Below, piece by piece: positions 46,501 to 57,580 of a stretch of DNA of 64,000 bases. The DNA is from Micromonospora sicca. GTDB taxonomy: Bacteria; Actinomycetota; Actinomycetes; Mycobacteriales; Micromonosporaceae. The position numbers were made by a program, and so were the translations under genes. The DNA is taken from the NCBI RefSeq assembly GCF_003172935.1, contig NZ_QGKS01000258.1, positions 22,799 to 86,798 on the forward strand, read 5' to 3'. Each line of letters begins with the position of its first letter. The first letter of the stretch is position 1. The notes beneath the pieces are model-generated. The model made no database searches. It had not been told where the DNA came from and was given only the letters and a program-made list of their open reading frames with translations.

Positions 46501-49500
46501 CCCGAGAAGGGTGTAGGTGTATGTGGTCTTGTCGAACTTGGCTGGGTCGTCGCTGCCCACGTCGGCGCGGTTCTTGTACTGCCGAAGCGTGGTGGTGCGG
46601 CCCTGGGCGTCGGTGATGGTGGTGGTGGCAGTGCCGCCGGCGGGTGGGGTGCTGCTGACGCGGTCGCCGCCGAAGGCGGTGGTGGCGCGCCATTTCTCCG
46701 CACCGTTGGCGAGCAGGATCTGCGCGGTCTGCCGGCCGGCACCGTCGTAGATGTTCTGGGTGATGGAGGGAATCTGTCCCTGCGGGGTGGCCAGGCTCGT
46801 GTTGACGGCGGTGTTGGTGCTGTCGTAGTAGGGGGCGGAGGTCCAGGCGGTGGCGCCGAGGCTGTTGGTCAGGGTCTCGGTGATCGTCCGACCGCCGCCG
46901 GTGGCTTGGAGCTGGTTCTGCCGCAGGCGCAGGAATCCGTCGTAGAGGTTCACCGACTTCCGGTACGCCGTGCCGGTCGGCAGGAGGGACTCGGTGGTGA
47001 CCGCGGTAGGGCTACCACTGTTGCGCACCGGGTAGGTGAACTTGCTGCTGGGTGTCTGCGTGGCCTTGTCCCGGCCAGGAAGCCACACGTTGGTGAGCCC
47101 GCCGGCCCCGTCGTACGTGAGGTCGGTGACGGCGCCGTTGACGTCGGTGACCTTCGTCGGCGTCCCCCAGGCGGGTTCCATCAGGGTCGTGACGGTGTGG
47201 CCCTTCGCGTTGGTCACCACGGTCTGGATGACCTGGCCACCGTTGGCGGTGGTGTAGGCGGTGGTGGCGGTGTAGCCGCGGGGGTCGGTCGCCGACGCGA
47301 CACGGCCATTGGTGTCGTAGGCGGTGGTGGCGATGCGGGTGTAGACGGGGGTGGCGCCGTTGAACTTCTCCAACTCCTCCGTGCGGACCACGTTGCCGCG
47401 AGTGGGGGCCTGCCCGAAGGAGGTGTCGTCGACGTAGGCGTCGTAGAACGACCGGGCCCGGTTGAGCACGGTGGCCGGGTCCGCCGGGGTCGGCGCTCCA
47501 GCGCATCGGACGGACAGCGTTTCGGTCTGCGAGACCCGGTCGATCATCCAGCTCGTGTCGTTGCGGGCGTAGGTGGTGCGGGTGCAGGTGTCGTCGGTGG
47601 TGATGGCCTCGTCGCCCTGGTCCTCGGCTGTGGTGGGCAGGCCGTCGCTGTTGAAGCTGGTGATGGTCTTGGTGTAGCGGTAGCCGCCGGCGGCGAGGGT
47701 GGTGCGGGTGCGGGTGATGTCGGTGTTGGTCATCCATGCCCGGGTGGTGATCCCGTCTCGGGTGCGGGTGGCGGTCGGGCCGTTGATCCACGGGTCGTTG
47801 CGGGTGGAGGACACCTCGGCTCCGCCGGGGCCGTTGTAGGTGATGGTTTGCAGCTCGAAGCCCTGCAGGGCTTCGTGGTCTTCGATGGTGCCGCCCCAGG
47901 AGTCGGTGACCCAGACGTCCTTGACGCCGCTGGCGGCCTTGTCGCCGTCCAGGCCGCGCAGGTAGCGGTGTTCGACGGCGGTTTGCTGCCCGGCGGGGTC
48001 GCCGTGGCGGACGGTGACCGTGCCGTAGCCTCGCCAGTCGCTCCAGGTGCGGTACTTGTCCTTGGTCAGCTCGTCGTTGTTGTACGCCCAGGCGGGGGTG
48101 TCGTAGTCGTACATGGTGACTTCGGTCGGCTGGTCGGTGACCGTGTCGTCGAGGTCGATGCGGGTGACGACGTACTTGTGGAACCAGTCCAGGCTCAGCT
48201 GCTGCCCGGCGGGGGCGTAGAAGGAGGGCATGCACCGTTTTGTGTTGCTGGCCGGGGACGGCAGGGTGGTGCTGGTGCAGTCCGGTCCGGAGTAGGTGAC
48301 GATGATGTCGCCGCCGGTTTCGGTGTGCACGGTTTTGATTCGCCACCGGTTCAGCGCGGAGCGCTGGTCGTTGGGGCCGTCGACGCGGTTGGGCAGCGGC
48401 AGGTCACCGGTGTCGAAGGTGATTTCCGGGTCGGAGACGGCGGTGCCGCCGGCGGTGGTGACGTGGCCGGTGCGGGTGAGACCGCGCAGCCACATCGGGG
48501 TGGACTCGCCGGTGCCGGCGTTGATGAACTCCTGCCGCAGCGACCACGACTCGACGTCGGCGTAGGTGGACGCGCCGTTGCGGGTCTGCGCGGTGACCTT
48601 CGTGAGCCGGCGGGCGGTCCAGAACGTGGGAGAGCCCTGGGTGGTGCACTGGTCGCCGGACTTGCAGTACTGGTCCCACGGCGTGTCATACCACTGCGCG
48701 GTCACCGGGTCCGAGGTCCAGGCCGCGCCGGTCCAGCAGCCGGACAGGCACCGCTCGGCGGTGTCGAAAACGACCCGCAGCGGCGCGGCCTGGCTGTACT
48801 CGGCGTCCTTGCGCATGCCGTACTCGATGCGCTGCAGGTAGCCGCCGCGGTCGTAGGTGGTGCGCTGGGCGGGGTCGTTGTCGCGGCCGTAGGCGCCGGT
48901 TTCCTTGCCGTAGAAGTAGGCCATGGTGTTGGAGTTCGGGTCTACGACGTAGTCGAGGTTCCACCGCCAGGCCTGGGTGCAGGAGGCGTTGGCGAACGTC
49001 GAGTCGTAGCAGGGCTCGCCGGAGTTGTTGCCGTAGACCGGCGCGGTCCACACCGAGTCGGTGACCGGGTCTCCGCTGGCCCAGCCGGGCAGCTTGTGGT
49101 AGCCGAAGTAGTACTGGGTGCCGTCGGTGGTGGTGACCTTCCAGTATTCGTTGTCGTTGTCACCGTTGCCGCGCGCCGAGTCGGTCAGCTTCTCGACCTT
49201 GGTGCCGTCGTCGTTGCGCAGCCGCCACACCGACCCGTCCTTGATCAGCTCACCGGCGTGGCCGTTGAGTGACAAGGTGGCGTTGTCGTTGAACCAGCAC
49301 AGGTCACCGGTCTTGTGATCGGGGTTGTCATCGGCACACGACTGGTACTTACGTTCGATGAAGCCGGGCCACGAGTCCCAGCCGTCACCAAGCCAGGAGC
49401 CCTGGTTGTTGGTCAGGGCGGTCTTCCCGTCGATGCTGCCGGAGGAGTAGGAGAAGCTGATCTCCGGGGCGGGCCCGCCGAGCGACGGCGGCACGCGCAG

Positions 49501-50385
49501 TGGATAGGACCAGGAGAAGTCGCCACTCTGGGTCGACACCTGCCACTGCCCGGCGGGCGAGAGGCTGGTCGCGGTGTAGTCACCGCTGTCACCGGACGCG
49601 CCGGACTCCGCCGCCAGCAGCGTCGAGGTGCTCGATGCGAGGGAGATGTCCGCCGACAGAAGGCTGTCGGGGGTGTCGTTGACCGCCGGCAACGGGGTGC
49701 GCTTCTGGCAGGACGCCAGCTGCGGGGTGGTCAGCGCACAGGCGGGAAGGGCTACCAGCCGCAGGCGGGAGGCCCAGTCGCCGCCGTAGGCGTCCGCGAA
49801 CCCGGCATAGTCCACCTGCAGGCCGGTGCGGCCGTTGGTGGTCTTGCCGTCGGCGCGGCTCACGGACATCAGCAGGCCCTGCACCCCGACCTTCGCCGTC
49901 GCGGTCCGGTCGTGCACCGTCACTTTCACTGAATTGACGGCGTCGGCCGCGGAGTTGGCGCTGGTGCCCGACGGTGCCGAGATGGTGACCGGCAGGGTTC
50001 CGGCACGTGCCCGGACCGGCCCGGTCAGGCCCGCCCGGGTGCTGCGGGCGTTGGCGGCTACGGCCGCTGCGAGGGCGAGGTCGGCGGTGCTGGTGCCCGC
50101 TGGCCAGGCGATCTTCCTGGTGCCGGTGACCACGCTGGAGAAGGCGTGGTAGGAGCGACTCTTGCCGGGCTTGGCGTCACGCACCAGCACGCCAGCTGCC
50201 TCTTTCGGCTTCGGCGCCGTCCACTTCGGTGCCGCCTCCGCACGCTGGACCGGCTGACCCAACGCGCTCACGGTCAGCGCGACCGACAGAGCGCCGGCCA
50301 GCCACACCGACCGCCACATCCGCCGACCGAAAACCATTCCCCGGCCCCGGCCGGAATCAATTCCACTCACCACGACGCTCCCCAC
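43564..50385 (-). CDS. RHS-repeat polymorphic toxin with Hint domain and C-terminal tip
   Basis: Up to 2273 residues, secreted. The signal peptide starts MVFGRRMWRSVWLAGALS and ends near QRAEA/AP. GTG 50373 has GGGGAG nearby, and ATG 50337 is also possible. After an N-terminal domain (FSWSYPLRVPPSLGGPAPEISFSYSS) come many RHS/YD repeats (YD-x2-G pattern), then the RHS core end YDPFIGRFTSVDPLID and NPATLTDPSG. A Hint/pretoxin domain follows (NSFDPETQVELADGS to TPVLVHND). The last ~113 residues, low in GC, are the toxin tip: SHELTEANLMANGMSYEEAHEAALRTHPP, not assigned to a known toxin. Probably used in contact competition. Confidence 0.92.
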   Translation of the reverse strand: MGSVVVSGIDSGRGRGMVFGRRMWRSVWLAGALSVALTVSALGQPVQRAEAAPKWTAPKPKEAAGVLVRDAKPGKSRSYHAFSSVVTGTRKIAWPAGTSTADLALAAAVAANARSTRAGLTGPVRARAGTLPVTISAPSGTSANSAADAVNSVKVTVHDRTATAKVGVQGLLMSVSRADGKTTNGRTGLQVDYAGFADAYGGDWASRLRLVALPACALTTPQLASCQKRTPLPAVNDTPDSLLSADISLASSTSTLLAAESGASGDSGDYTATSLSPAGQWQVSTQSGDFSWSYPLRVPPSLGGPAPEISFSYSSGSIDGKTALTNNQGSWLGDGWDSWPGFIERKYQSCADDNPDHKTGDLCWFNDNATLSLNGHAGELIKDGSVWRLRNDDGTKVEKLTDSARGNGDNDNEYWKVTTTDGTQYYFGYHKLPGWASGDPVTDSVWTAPVYGNNSGEPCYDSTFANASCTQAWRWNLDYVVDPNSNTMAYFYGKETGAYGRDNDPAQRTTYDRGGYLQRIEYGMRKDAEYSQAAPLRVVFDTAERCLSGCWTGAAWTSDPVTAQWYDTPWDQYCKSGDQCTTQGSPTFWTARRLTKVTAQTRNGASTYADVESWSLRQEFINAGTGESTPMWLRGLTRTGHVTTAGGTAVSDPEITFDTGDLPLPNRVDGPNDQRSALNRWRIKTVHTETGGDIIVTYSGPDCTSTTLPSPASNTKRCMPSFYAPAGQQLSLDWFHKYVVTRIDLDDTVTDQPTEVTMYDYDTPAWAYNNDELTKDKYRTWSDWRGYGTVTVRHGDPAGQQTAVEHRYLRGLDGDKAASGVKDVWVTDSWGGTIEDHEALQGFELQTITYNGPGGAEVSSTRNDPWINGPTATRTRDGITTRAWMTNTDITRTRTTLAAGGYRYTKTITSFNSDGLPTTAEDQGDEAITTDDTCTRTTYARNDTSWMIDRVSQTETLSVRCAGAPTPADPATVLNRARSFYDAYVDDTSFGQAPTRGNVVRTEELEKFNGATPVYTRIATTAYDTNGRVASATDPRGYTATTAYTTANGGQVIQTVVTNAKGHTVTTLMEPAWGTPTKVTDVNGAVTDLTYDGAGGLTNVWLPGRDKATQTPSSKFTYPVRNSGSPTAVTTESLLPTGTAYRKSVNLYDGFLRLRQNQLQATGGGRTITETLTNSLGATAWTSAPYYDSTNTAVNTSLATPQGQIPSITQNIYDGAGRQTAQILLANGAEKWRATTAFGGDRVSSTPPAGGTATTTITDAQGRTTTLRQYKNRADVGSDDPAKFDKTTYTYTLLGQLKTVTDVTGANVWSYTYDLRGRQTQAVDPDKGTTSTTYDAAGNVVTATSPIGTGTATTAYTYDELGRKTTMRDDSINGALRANWVYDTLPYGKGKLTSATRFTGGNQYTSRVDAYDTFGRPTSTSVVLPAAESNLCAAATPNTCTYTTTTSYRANGQPYQVTMPAAADLPSEKLTLGYTDVGDPGTLLSASQIYVYDIVYDKLGQLTQRQLGAYGSRVAVTSTVDEPTRRLKSTNVVPELKPEAANYNYTYDDAGDVSEIHDTPNGGTADHQCFTLDYLQQMTEAWTPESGSCVTKPTAWTQIDGSAYPYWHTWTLDPNGNRKTELRHGTTNTTYTYTYPAAGTARPHAVTNVTASVGATWSRNYTYDNAGNTKTRPTTTGATQTLTWDREGKVLSSTDSATTSYIYDVDGNRLIRTDPTGKTLYLPGGTEVRYTTSGATKKATRYYNHAGQTIAIRTATSLSWIASDHHGTAELTINATTLAVAKRHMLPYGEPRGATIGTWAPGMDKGFVGGTQDPTGLTHLGAREYDPFIGRFTSVDPLIDFNNPQQWNGYSYSDNNPATLTDPSGLDPCIHGGGGCHYDGHDPDGALEQPGSESAGPCVNDNACNKHFEPTLNARKLNVKLRYGPQNKECQVSPSSCHVARQNLESGLPPEQVEASMQCGYYTPGFAFGIGACMQAAGYYQGWVDPEVAGAMVGAGITGKFAGEAEGAGLRLFKACANSFDPETQVELADGSSKPIKDLSVGDKVLTTDPETGRTETRAVNAVHTNNDTDLADVTIIGDDGKASVLSTTQHHPFWSQTRHQWVDAADLQTGEHLATPDGHTMTVTTVRSYTGAKVMHNLTVDEFHTYYVLAGNTPVLVHNDGGYSGGYSINDIDIVAQHLSGEYWSPANDEMIARIRGSISSGAPLSSSQQNFMSHELTEANLMANGMSYEEAHEAALRTHPPGQNYDIDIIDKDESFGPWWRKQNGLPPRGC

Positions 50386-50534
50386 GCGTACGGACGAAGA
50401 CCAAGACCGGCGTTGCCGGTGTGTTGCTAGAGCCCTTCACCGGGTGATCACCACCCGTCTTCCACGACGCCGCCTCTCGGTCGGCGTCGCCACCGCAGCC
50501 GGGGCCATCAGCTCCGGCTGCGGTGGCATCGGTG

Positions 50535-53429
50535 CTACTGGGATGCCTGCTGGCAGATCTCGGAGTCCGACAGGACCCGCTGGTAGGCGCGGGCGTCGTC
50601 AATGTCGCCACGCCAGTAGGAGACTCCAGCGCCACTAGACCAGCCACGTCCGATCGCGAACGACCCGGTTGCGGACCATCCGGCCGGCGCCGTTGCCTCG
50701 GTCATCTCACCCGCACAGGACAGCGGGTCGCCCATCACGTAGACGCGCATCTTGCCGGTGACCTGGTCGTAGCGGCCGGCCACGTGCACCCACGTGTTGT
50801 TCGATGGCAGCCCCACCGACTGCCCGGTGGCGCAAGCGGTGACGGCGCCGCCGCCGCTGCTGTCAGCCGACATCGTGAAGCACCAGCCACCCGCACCGCC
50901 GTTGGCGTCCTTGCGATACTGCAGCTCGAACCGAGAGGCCGTCGCACCGTCCTGCGCGAGGATCGTCTGCTCGGTTTGGGCCGCCAGATCCGCGGCTCGG
51001 ACCCAGGCCATCACCGTGAGACTCTTCGTCGTGTCCAGCACCGGCCCGCTGGTCGTCACCCGGTCCGCAGGCGGGCCGGACAGGTGCACCGCGTTACCGA
51101 GGTAGCCGGGCACGAAGTGCGCCCCGCCGCCCAAGGTGCCGGGCGAGTGGCTGCTGAAACCGGTTCCGCTGTCCGCGGCGGTGGTCGCCGGGTCGCTCTC
51201 ATCGAACGTCCACAGCGCGTAGGCGTTCGTGGCGGGCGAGACCCAGAACTGGTGGTCGTAGGTGCTGCTGGTGTTGCCGGCCTTGTCCTTGGCCTTGACA
51301 TGCATGGTGTGCACCATGTCAGTGGCTGGCGTGTACGTCACCGACGTCGACGCGGTGGCCGTCGCGCTACCGCCGTCGACATCCCACGTGTACTCGTCCG
51401 CCCCCGACGCGGTGAAGGCAAACGTTCCCGCCGTACCCACGGTGGCGCCCCATTGCTTCAAGGGGTACTGGGTGGACCCCACGCTCGGCGTCGTCGGTGG
51501 TGTCGTGTCGATCGTGAAGCTGTACCACGGCCCCCAGCCACTCCACAGACCCGCCTCGTCCACCGTCGTGGCATGCCAGTAGTAGGTGCTGCCAGAGGTC
51601 AACATGGCAGCCGGCACTTGGGAGGTGGCGATGCCGGTTGCGTTACCTACCGTGGTGACGTACGAGCGGGGCATTGTCGTGCTGCTCACGACGATCGTCG
51701 CCGTCAGGCTCGCGGCGGTGCGGATCTCGAACGCCGTCTGCAAGGTCCCGCCGTAGGTGTCCTGTACCTGCGCGCGCAGCGTCGGGGTCACATTGCGCAC
51801 CAGCGCCGGCGACGAGCACTGCTGGTAGCAGTCCGAGGTGGTCGTGAAGGCCAAGCCGACGGGCGGAACCGGTTTCACATCGAAGGTGGCGACCAGGTAC
51901 GTCTGGTCGGTGTAGAACTTTTTCCACCGCTGCTGGTCCGACTCGTACTGGTCGCTGTCGTTGCACGCGCACAGCCCCACCCAGTACGAACTGGTGGACT
52001 TCACCTGCGATTGGAGATCATTGAGTAGCGTCGTACCCTCGAACACCGCGTCCGCGTTCTGCTGAATCGTTCCGCAGCCACCGGCCTGGTTGGCGTTACC
52101 CGCCCATGAATCGAGCCAGGTGGCCGCCGAGCCCAAGGGCGCTGTCGTCCAGCTGATCCGGCCGGTGCTCGTGGACCAGCTTGGCGTGCGGTACAGGTGT
52201 ACCCACGTGGGGTCGCACGAGTACGAGTGGTCGAGCTTCATCTGGATCTCCGCCGTCAGTACGGTCGTGTCACTCATGGCCGCGGTGTTGAAGCTGAAGT
52301 ACGACCGGTACCGGGCACCCGAATCGGGGCTCAGACCGACACGAGCCGCTGTCAGGTCATTGTTCTCTCCGTTGCTCGTCGCGTATGCCCACTGCGACCG
52401 CCCCCGGTTGAACGCCGGATCGATGAACAGGGGAAACGCTGACACAGGTGCCGAAAGCATCTGCGCATCCGGCGTCAACACCAGATCATCCCCGGACACA
52501 GTCAGCCCGACCTGAGCCGACGCTGCCAAGTCACCCGGCCGCTGCGCGTTCGAGATCAGGTCCGTCACGTCCTGGGAACCGCTATCGCCCGCCTCCACGG
52601 CGGCCGCGTCACTCTCCGCCCCAAGAGTTGTGGCCGAGACTCCGCCTGACGTGGATACCGACGCGGGCTGCGTCGCGTCTGTCGAGATCGACGAGTCCCA
52701 CATCACCGCCGGGGATGCCTGCACCAGGACCTTGCCGGCCGCATTAGCCAGGTCAAGCCCACCGTTAGCAGTACGCGTCGCCCGCATGGTCCCGCCGAGC
52801 CCGTAGCGGATCTGCTGCAACGCTGGATTAGCGGCCGCCTCGGGCGTCAGCACCTCAAGCACATGTCGAAAGCCGGACCGGCCCGCGGTGACATGCAGAT
52901 TCACACCCGGCAACACGCTGTCATAGATGGCCGTGTCACCGTCAATCCGCGGCGCAGGCAGTGCAGAGGGCCAGGTCAGCTCGAGGGTCGAATCGCCCTC
53001 GTGCCACGTCACCAGAGGCCCCGCACCTCCACCAGAGAATTTCATGTCCGCCGTCGACGCCACCGGCGCGAAGCCGTCACCCGCCGGCCGGAGCGTGGTA
53101 TCGATGTCAGCCCAGCTACCGTCCCGACGGTGCACCCGCTGCGGCACCACCGACGACTCCAGCCGCCCAACGCCAGAGGCATCCACATATACCTGCGTCG
53201 TCTCGGACCGCTCGCTCAACACCTCCACGCTCTTGCCACACGCGGTAGCAATCCGCTCAGCGGCCAGCACATCAGCCACCACGGACACTGAGCACTCCTC
53301 CGCAGCAGCGGCCGAAGCAGGCACCAACACCGCTGGCACCACCGCAGCGACAGTCGCCACCAGGCCAACGACGAGCGCATGCGCCCCCGCCAAACGGCCC
53401 CACATCCCCTGCCGCGCAGACCTTCTCAT
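50535..53429 (-). CDS. Secreted LamG/DNRLRE-type surface protein, RHS partner
   Basis: A 964-residue exported protein. The signal peptide is at residues 1-43 (ALVVGLVATVAAVVPAVLVPASAAAA). The middle resembles a DNRLRE-type beta-domain (YRSYFSFNTAAM, WTTAPLGSAATWL). A fibronectin-like or Ig-like segment follows (STYYWHATTVDEAGLWSGW). The C-terminus is a LamG/concanavalin-fold domain (ALWTFDESDPATT, GNAVHLSG, SLTVMAWVRAAD, TWVHVAGRYDQVTGKMRVYVMG). Such proteins commonly precede wall RHS genes in actinobacteria. The RHS gene starts 150 bases downstream on the same strand, so they are likely co-expressed. Probable scaffold or delivery partner. Confidence 0.88.
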   Translation of the reverse strand: MRRSARQGMWGRLAGAHALVVGLVATVAAVVPAVLVPASAAAAEECSVSVVADVLAAERIATACGKSVEVLSERSETTQVYVDASGVGRLESSVVPQRVHRRDGSWADIDTTLRPAGDGFAPVASTADMKFSGGGAGPLVTWHEGDSTLELTWPSALPAPRIDGDTAIYDSVLPGVNLHVTAGRSGFRHVLEVLTPEAAANPALQQIRYGLGGTMRATRTANGGLDLANAAGKVLVQASPAVMWDSSISTDATQPASVSTSGGVSATTLGAESDAAAVEAGDSGSQDVTDLISNAQRPGDLAASAQVGLTVSGDDLVLTPDAQMLSAPVSAFPLFIDPAFNRGRSQWAYATSNGENNDLTAARVGLSPDSGARYRSYFSFNTAAMSDTTVLTAEIQMKLDHSYSCDPTWVHLYRTPSWSTSTGRISWTTAPLGSAATWLDSWAGNANQAGGCGTIQQNADAVFEGTTLLNDLQSQVKSTSSYWVGLCACNDSDQYESDQQRWKKFYTDQTYLVATFDVKPVPPVGLAFTTTSDCYQQCSSPALVRNVTPTLRAQVQDTYGGTLQTAFEIRTAASLTATIVVSSTTMPRSYVTTVGNATGIATSQVPAAMLTSGSTYYWHATTVDEAGLWSGWGPWYSFTIDTTPPTTPSVGSTQYPLKQWGATVGTAGTFAFTASGADEYTWDVDGGSATATASTSVTYTPATDMVHTMHVKAKDKAGNTSSTYDHQFWVSPATNAYALWTFDESDPATTAADSGTGFSSHSPGTLGGGAHFVPGYLGNAVHLSGPPADRVTTSGPVLDTTKSLTVMAWVRAADLAAQTEQTILAQDGATASRFELQYRKDANGGAGGWCFTMSADSSGGGAVTACATGQSVGLPSNNTWVHVAGRYDQVTGKMRVYVMGDPLSCAGEMTEATAPAGWSATGSFAIGRGWSSGAGVSYWRGDIDDARAYQRVLSDSEICQQASQ

Positions 53430-53992
53430 GACCTCGACGCCCCCGTAGATCGATAGGTAGCGGAACCGTAGAGCAACCAGCGTCAGCGCGATAGATCCAA
53501 GATCGGCTCCAGGGGCATCCCCACATCGCTACGCTGCCCACGTACGCTTCAGCAGAGTCGACAGTGGACAAGCTGGAGCCACAAAACTCCTGGTCACGAC
53601 ACAGCAACCGAGCGCACACTTCCCGTTGAGTGAGAAAGTGATCTACGTCACAGACGTAGGTCCAAACTCATGCATGGGAACGGGCTAAGCAGGCCTAGAG
53701 ATGCTCCCCTGGAAGGCCGGCGAGCAGCCGGTGGTGAAACCTCTGGCAGGACGCCGGTGGGTGGCGCTTGACCGGCCCTCAATCCCCAGCGCGGTGGCCA
53801 CGTTGTTGCCACCCGCAAGAACCGCCCGGCCCCTCGCGCGCCGGCTGTTGTGGCACCCGGCTCTTGTCGTCATCTGATACGGGCGATCGAGATCACTACG
53901 ACGCAGACCATTGTCCGCCGCCGACCGTGGCAGCGAGCAGCAGACACAAATGCGACGCGGAGGTGGGCGGCTGAGGGCGATAGGTTGCGCCG
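53430..53992. other. Divergent intergenic region
   Basis: About 560 bases between the LamG gene and the adenylate-kinase-like gene. It must hold both promoters. The palindrome at 53643-53659 is the only notable motif. Confidence 0.5.
53643..53659. promoter_or_regulatory. Palindrome CTACGTC-aca-GACGTAG
   Basis: A perfect 7-base dyad with a 3-base spacer, 214 bases upstream of the LamG start. It could be a regulator site; no second copy was found in the window. Confidence 0.35.
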
Positions 53993-54625
53993 ATGCGCCT
54001 GGCCGTTCTCGGACCACCCGGCTCCGACCGAAAGACCATCGCCGGCACCATAGCCGCGCGTCTCGGCGCTCCCGCCATCAGTCTGGCAGACACCCTCCAA
54101 GCCGAAATTCGGGCGAGCACCCCGGCGGCGCTCCAAGCCCTACGGCACATGAACGCTGGTGAACTCGTACCTGACCAGGTACTCCTGTCCATGATCCGCA
54201 ACCGCCTCACCCAGCCCGACGTTGCCGCTGGCTTTGTCCTCGACGGCTTTCCCAACCAGGCCGTCACCGCGGTGGCGCTCGACGCCGTGTTGTTCGACCT
54301 CGGCACACCCATCAACCGGGCGATTGACCTCCTCCTGCCCGATGCCGAGGTCCTGCGCCGCCTGGCCGGCCGCCGCACCTGCCGCGACTGCGGCGGAACC
54401 TGGCACACCGAGTTCGCCGCTCCAGCGCGCCCCGATGTCTGCGACCGTTGCGGAGGCGAACTGTCCCAGCGCCACGACGACAGCCCCGAACGCATCACGG
54501 CGGGCCTGCAATCCTACCGACCAGCTGCGGCAGTCACGCTCAACCACTACGACGCACTTGGCAAGCTGACCTCCATCGACGCGACCCTCACACCGGCGGA
54601 GATCACCGCCAAGGCACTCGCATGA
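53993..54625 (+). CDS. Adenylate-kinase-like protein with degenerate P-loop
   Basis: A 210-residue NMP-kinase-fold protein, normal length for adenylate kinase. Order of motifs: P-loop region GPPGSDRKT, the NMP-binding part RHMNAGELVPDQVLLSMI, GFVLDGFPN, a zinc-type LID with four Cys (CRDCGGTWH and CDRCGG), QRHDDSPERITAGLQSYR, and a C-terminal helix. In true kinases the P-loop is GPPGxGKGT and the GFP motif is followed by Arg. Here D and R replace the G and K, and Asn replaces the Arg. It may be inactive, regulatory, or altered in substrate. It is unlikely to be the housekeeping enzyme. Confidence 0.85.
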   Translation: MRLAVLGPPGSDRKTIAGTIAARLGAPAISLADTLQAEIRASTPAALQALRHMNAGELVPDQVLLSMIRNRLTQPDVAAGFVLDGFPNQAVTAVALDAVLFDLGTPINRAIDLLLPDAEVLRRLAGRRTCRDCGGTWHTEFAAPARPDVCDRCGGELSQRHDDSPERITAGLQSYRPAAAVTLNHYDALGKLTSIDATLTPAEITAKALA

Positions 54626-54685
54626 CCCGGAGGGCTGCCCCGCCAGCCGGACACTGCAAAGCCACCCACGCGTCAGCTCGGTGAA

Positions 54686-54765
54686 CTATTCGGATGCACC
54701 GAAGAGGTCACCGAGCAAGAAGTCCTGGTCAGGCCGTTGCCCGTGAGATCGATGTTCCAAACATT
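54686..54765 (+). repeat. Dispersed repeat, module 1, copy E
   Basis: ATTCGG-atgca-CCGAAGAGGTCACC, then CTGGTCAGGCCGTTGCC and GTGAGATCGATGTTCCA. The + frame translation reads LFGCTEEVTEQEVLVRPLPVRSMFQ. Confidence 0.65.
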
Positions 54766-54892
54766 GGAGAGGCGCCGGTGGCCGACAAGTGATCCACAGC
54801 GATATCCGTGGATCTAGTTGTCAAACCCTGACCGACCCGGGCGGTGCGCCTCGTCGGCAAAGGACCTTCCGCCCGACAGCGCCGTCGGCCTG

Positions 54893-54950
54893 ACCACTTC
54901 GGTCTTCCCGAAGAGGTCACCGACCAAGACGTTCTGGTCAGCTTTGTCGC
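54893..54950 (+). repeat. Dispersed repeat, module 1, copy F
   Basis: TGACCACTTCGG-tctt-CCCGAAGAGGTCA forms a long near-palindrome. The + frame translation reads DHFGLPEEVTDQDVLVSF. Confidence 0.65.
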
Positions 54951-55055
54951 ACCCGGACACGGTGCGCATCACCTAGCGGTCGTAGCCGGGCCGATTCGGA
55001 GTGGGGCCTATGCAGCTTCCTTGCCCGCCAGCCCCCGGCGTGACAGCATCTGCGC

Positions 55056-55316
55056 ATGGGCATCTTCGACTCCATCGCACGCGGCTTGGGTAGCCTCCGC
55101 CCGCTGTCCGTCGCGGAACTCGAAGACGAGCGCGAGGCGTTGCGACAGCGCTACGTGTCCAGCGACAATGTCGGCGAGGCGTCGAACCTCTACAGCGAGC
55201 TGCACCGCTACGACGAAGAGATGACGCGCCGCGCCAACGAGGCCTACGAGCGCGACAACCCGGACGCAACCACCAGGCACCGCGAACACGGCTGGTACCT
55301 GCCGAACGACGACTAG
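55056..55316 (+). CDS. Small charged helical protein
   Basis: An 86-residue protein, strongly charged and predicted helical (LEDEREALRQRYVSSDNVGEASNLYSELHRYDEEMTRRANEAYER), ending in a basic/acidic tail (REHGWYLPNDD). Its codon use is typical of a real gene. No family name can be given. ATG 55056. Confidence 0.65.
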   Translation: MGIFDSIARGLGSLRPLSVAELEDEREALRQRYVSSDNVGEASNLYSELHRYDEEMTRRANEAYERDNPDATTRHREHGWYLPNDD

Positions 55317-55539
55317 CCGGGGCGTGTTCAGGCGGCGAGCGCCGCGCTGAGGCGCTTGTGCACCTTCGATACGGCGTTCTCAGTCCACAGTGCGCCGGTA
55401 GCCGTGGTGAGTGTCCTTTGCCAGTGAAGTCTGTCCGTGTCATCCGAGTACGTCCGGGCCGGATTCGTGCCACTGAAGTCTGTCTCTGGGCCTGCTGAGC
55501 TGCGGTTATCTGCAGCCTGCAATCGGTCATGATCTGCCT

Positions 55540-57177
<1,638 letters not shown>

Positions 57178-57580
57178 TCAAACCTCACCCAAGCCAGCCG
57201 TTCCCCTAACTGCAAACGATCGAACGATGAGGAGGTTACGGCCTGTCGTCTCTCGCTGCGTCACGATCTGGGTGCCGATTGGCAAACCGCCAGCCTCGCT
57301 TGGAGCGCCTAGCGCCATGCGCGGCATGCCTGTTGCGAGGCGATGCCAGCTGTTGCTGATCTTCGATGATGTGCATGGTGTGCTCTCCAGCCGGTGCCAT
57401 GCTGGGTCCACCGGCGCCACGCGGGGCCAACGGGGATCAAGGATCAGGATCGCTGGCGCGGCCCGTGTGGTCCACGTGTGGTCCTCGCACCGGCCAGGCG
57501 ACCGGGATTAACGCGGGTAAACGGGACCAACCCCTGGCGCATCCCGCGTCAACGCGCAGGTGGCTAGACTGACGACTCGC
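57178..57580. other. Intergenic gap left of the tRNA fragment
   Basis: About 400 bases without a recognisable gene. Near its end, TAGACT at 57564-57569 could be the -10 box of the tRNA promoter. Confidence 0.4.

Larger units (their letters stand above)
54626..55055. other. Intergenic region with two repeat-module copies
   Basis: About 430 bases holding copies E and F of repeat module 1 and no credible gene. Confidence 0.5.

Noticed and set aside
44743..49272. 1509-codon open frame on the + strand, very rich in Gly and Val
   Set aside because: It is antisense to the RHS gene; repeated RHS codons in high-GC DNA create such frames. No domain, signal peptide or ribosome site supports it.
55424..55490. 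Direct repeat AGTGAAGTCTGTC / ACTGAAGTCTGTC left of the second rve IS
   Set aside because: Two imperfect copies about 47 bases apart with no further support; could be chance or IS-end remnants, not enough to call a feature.
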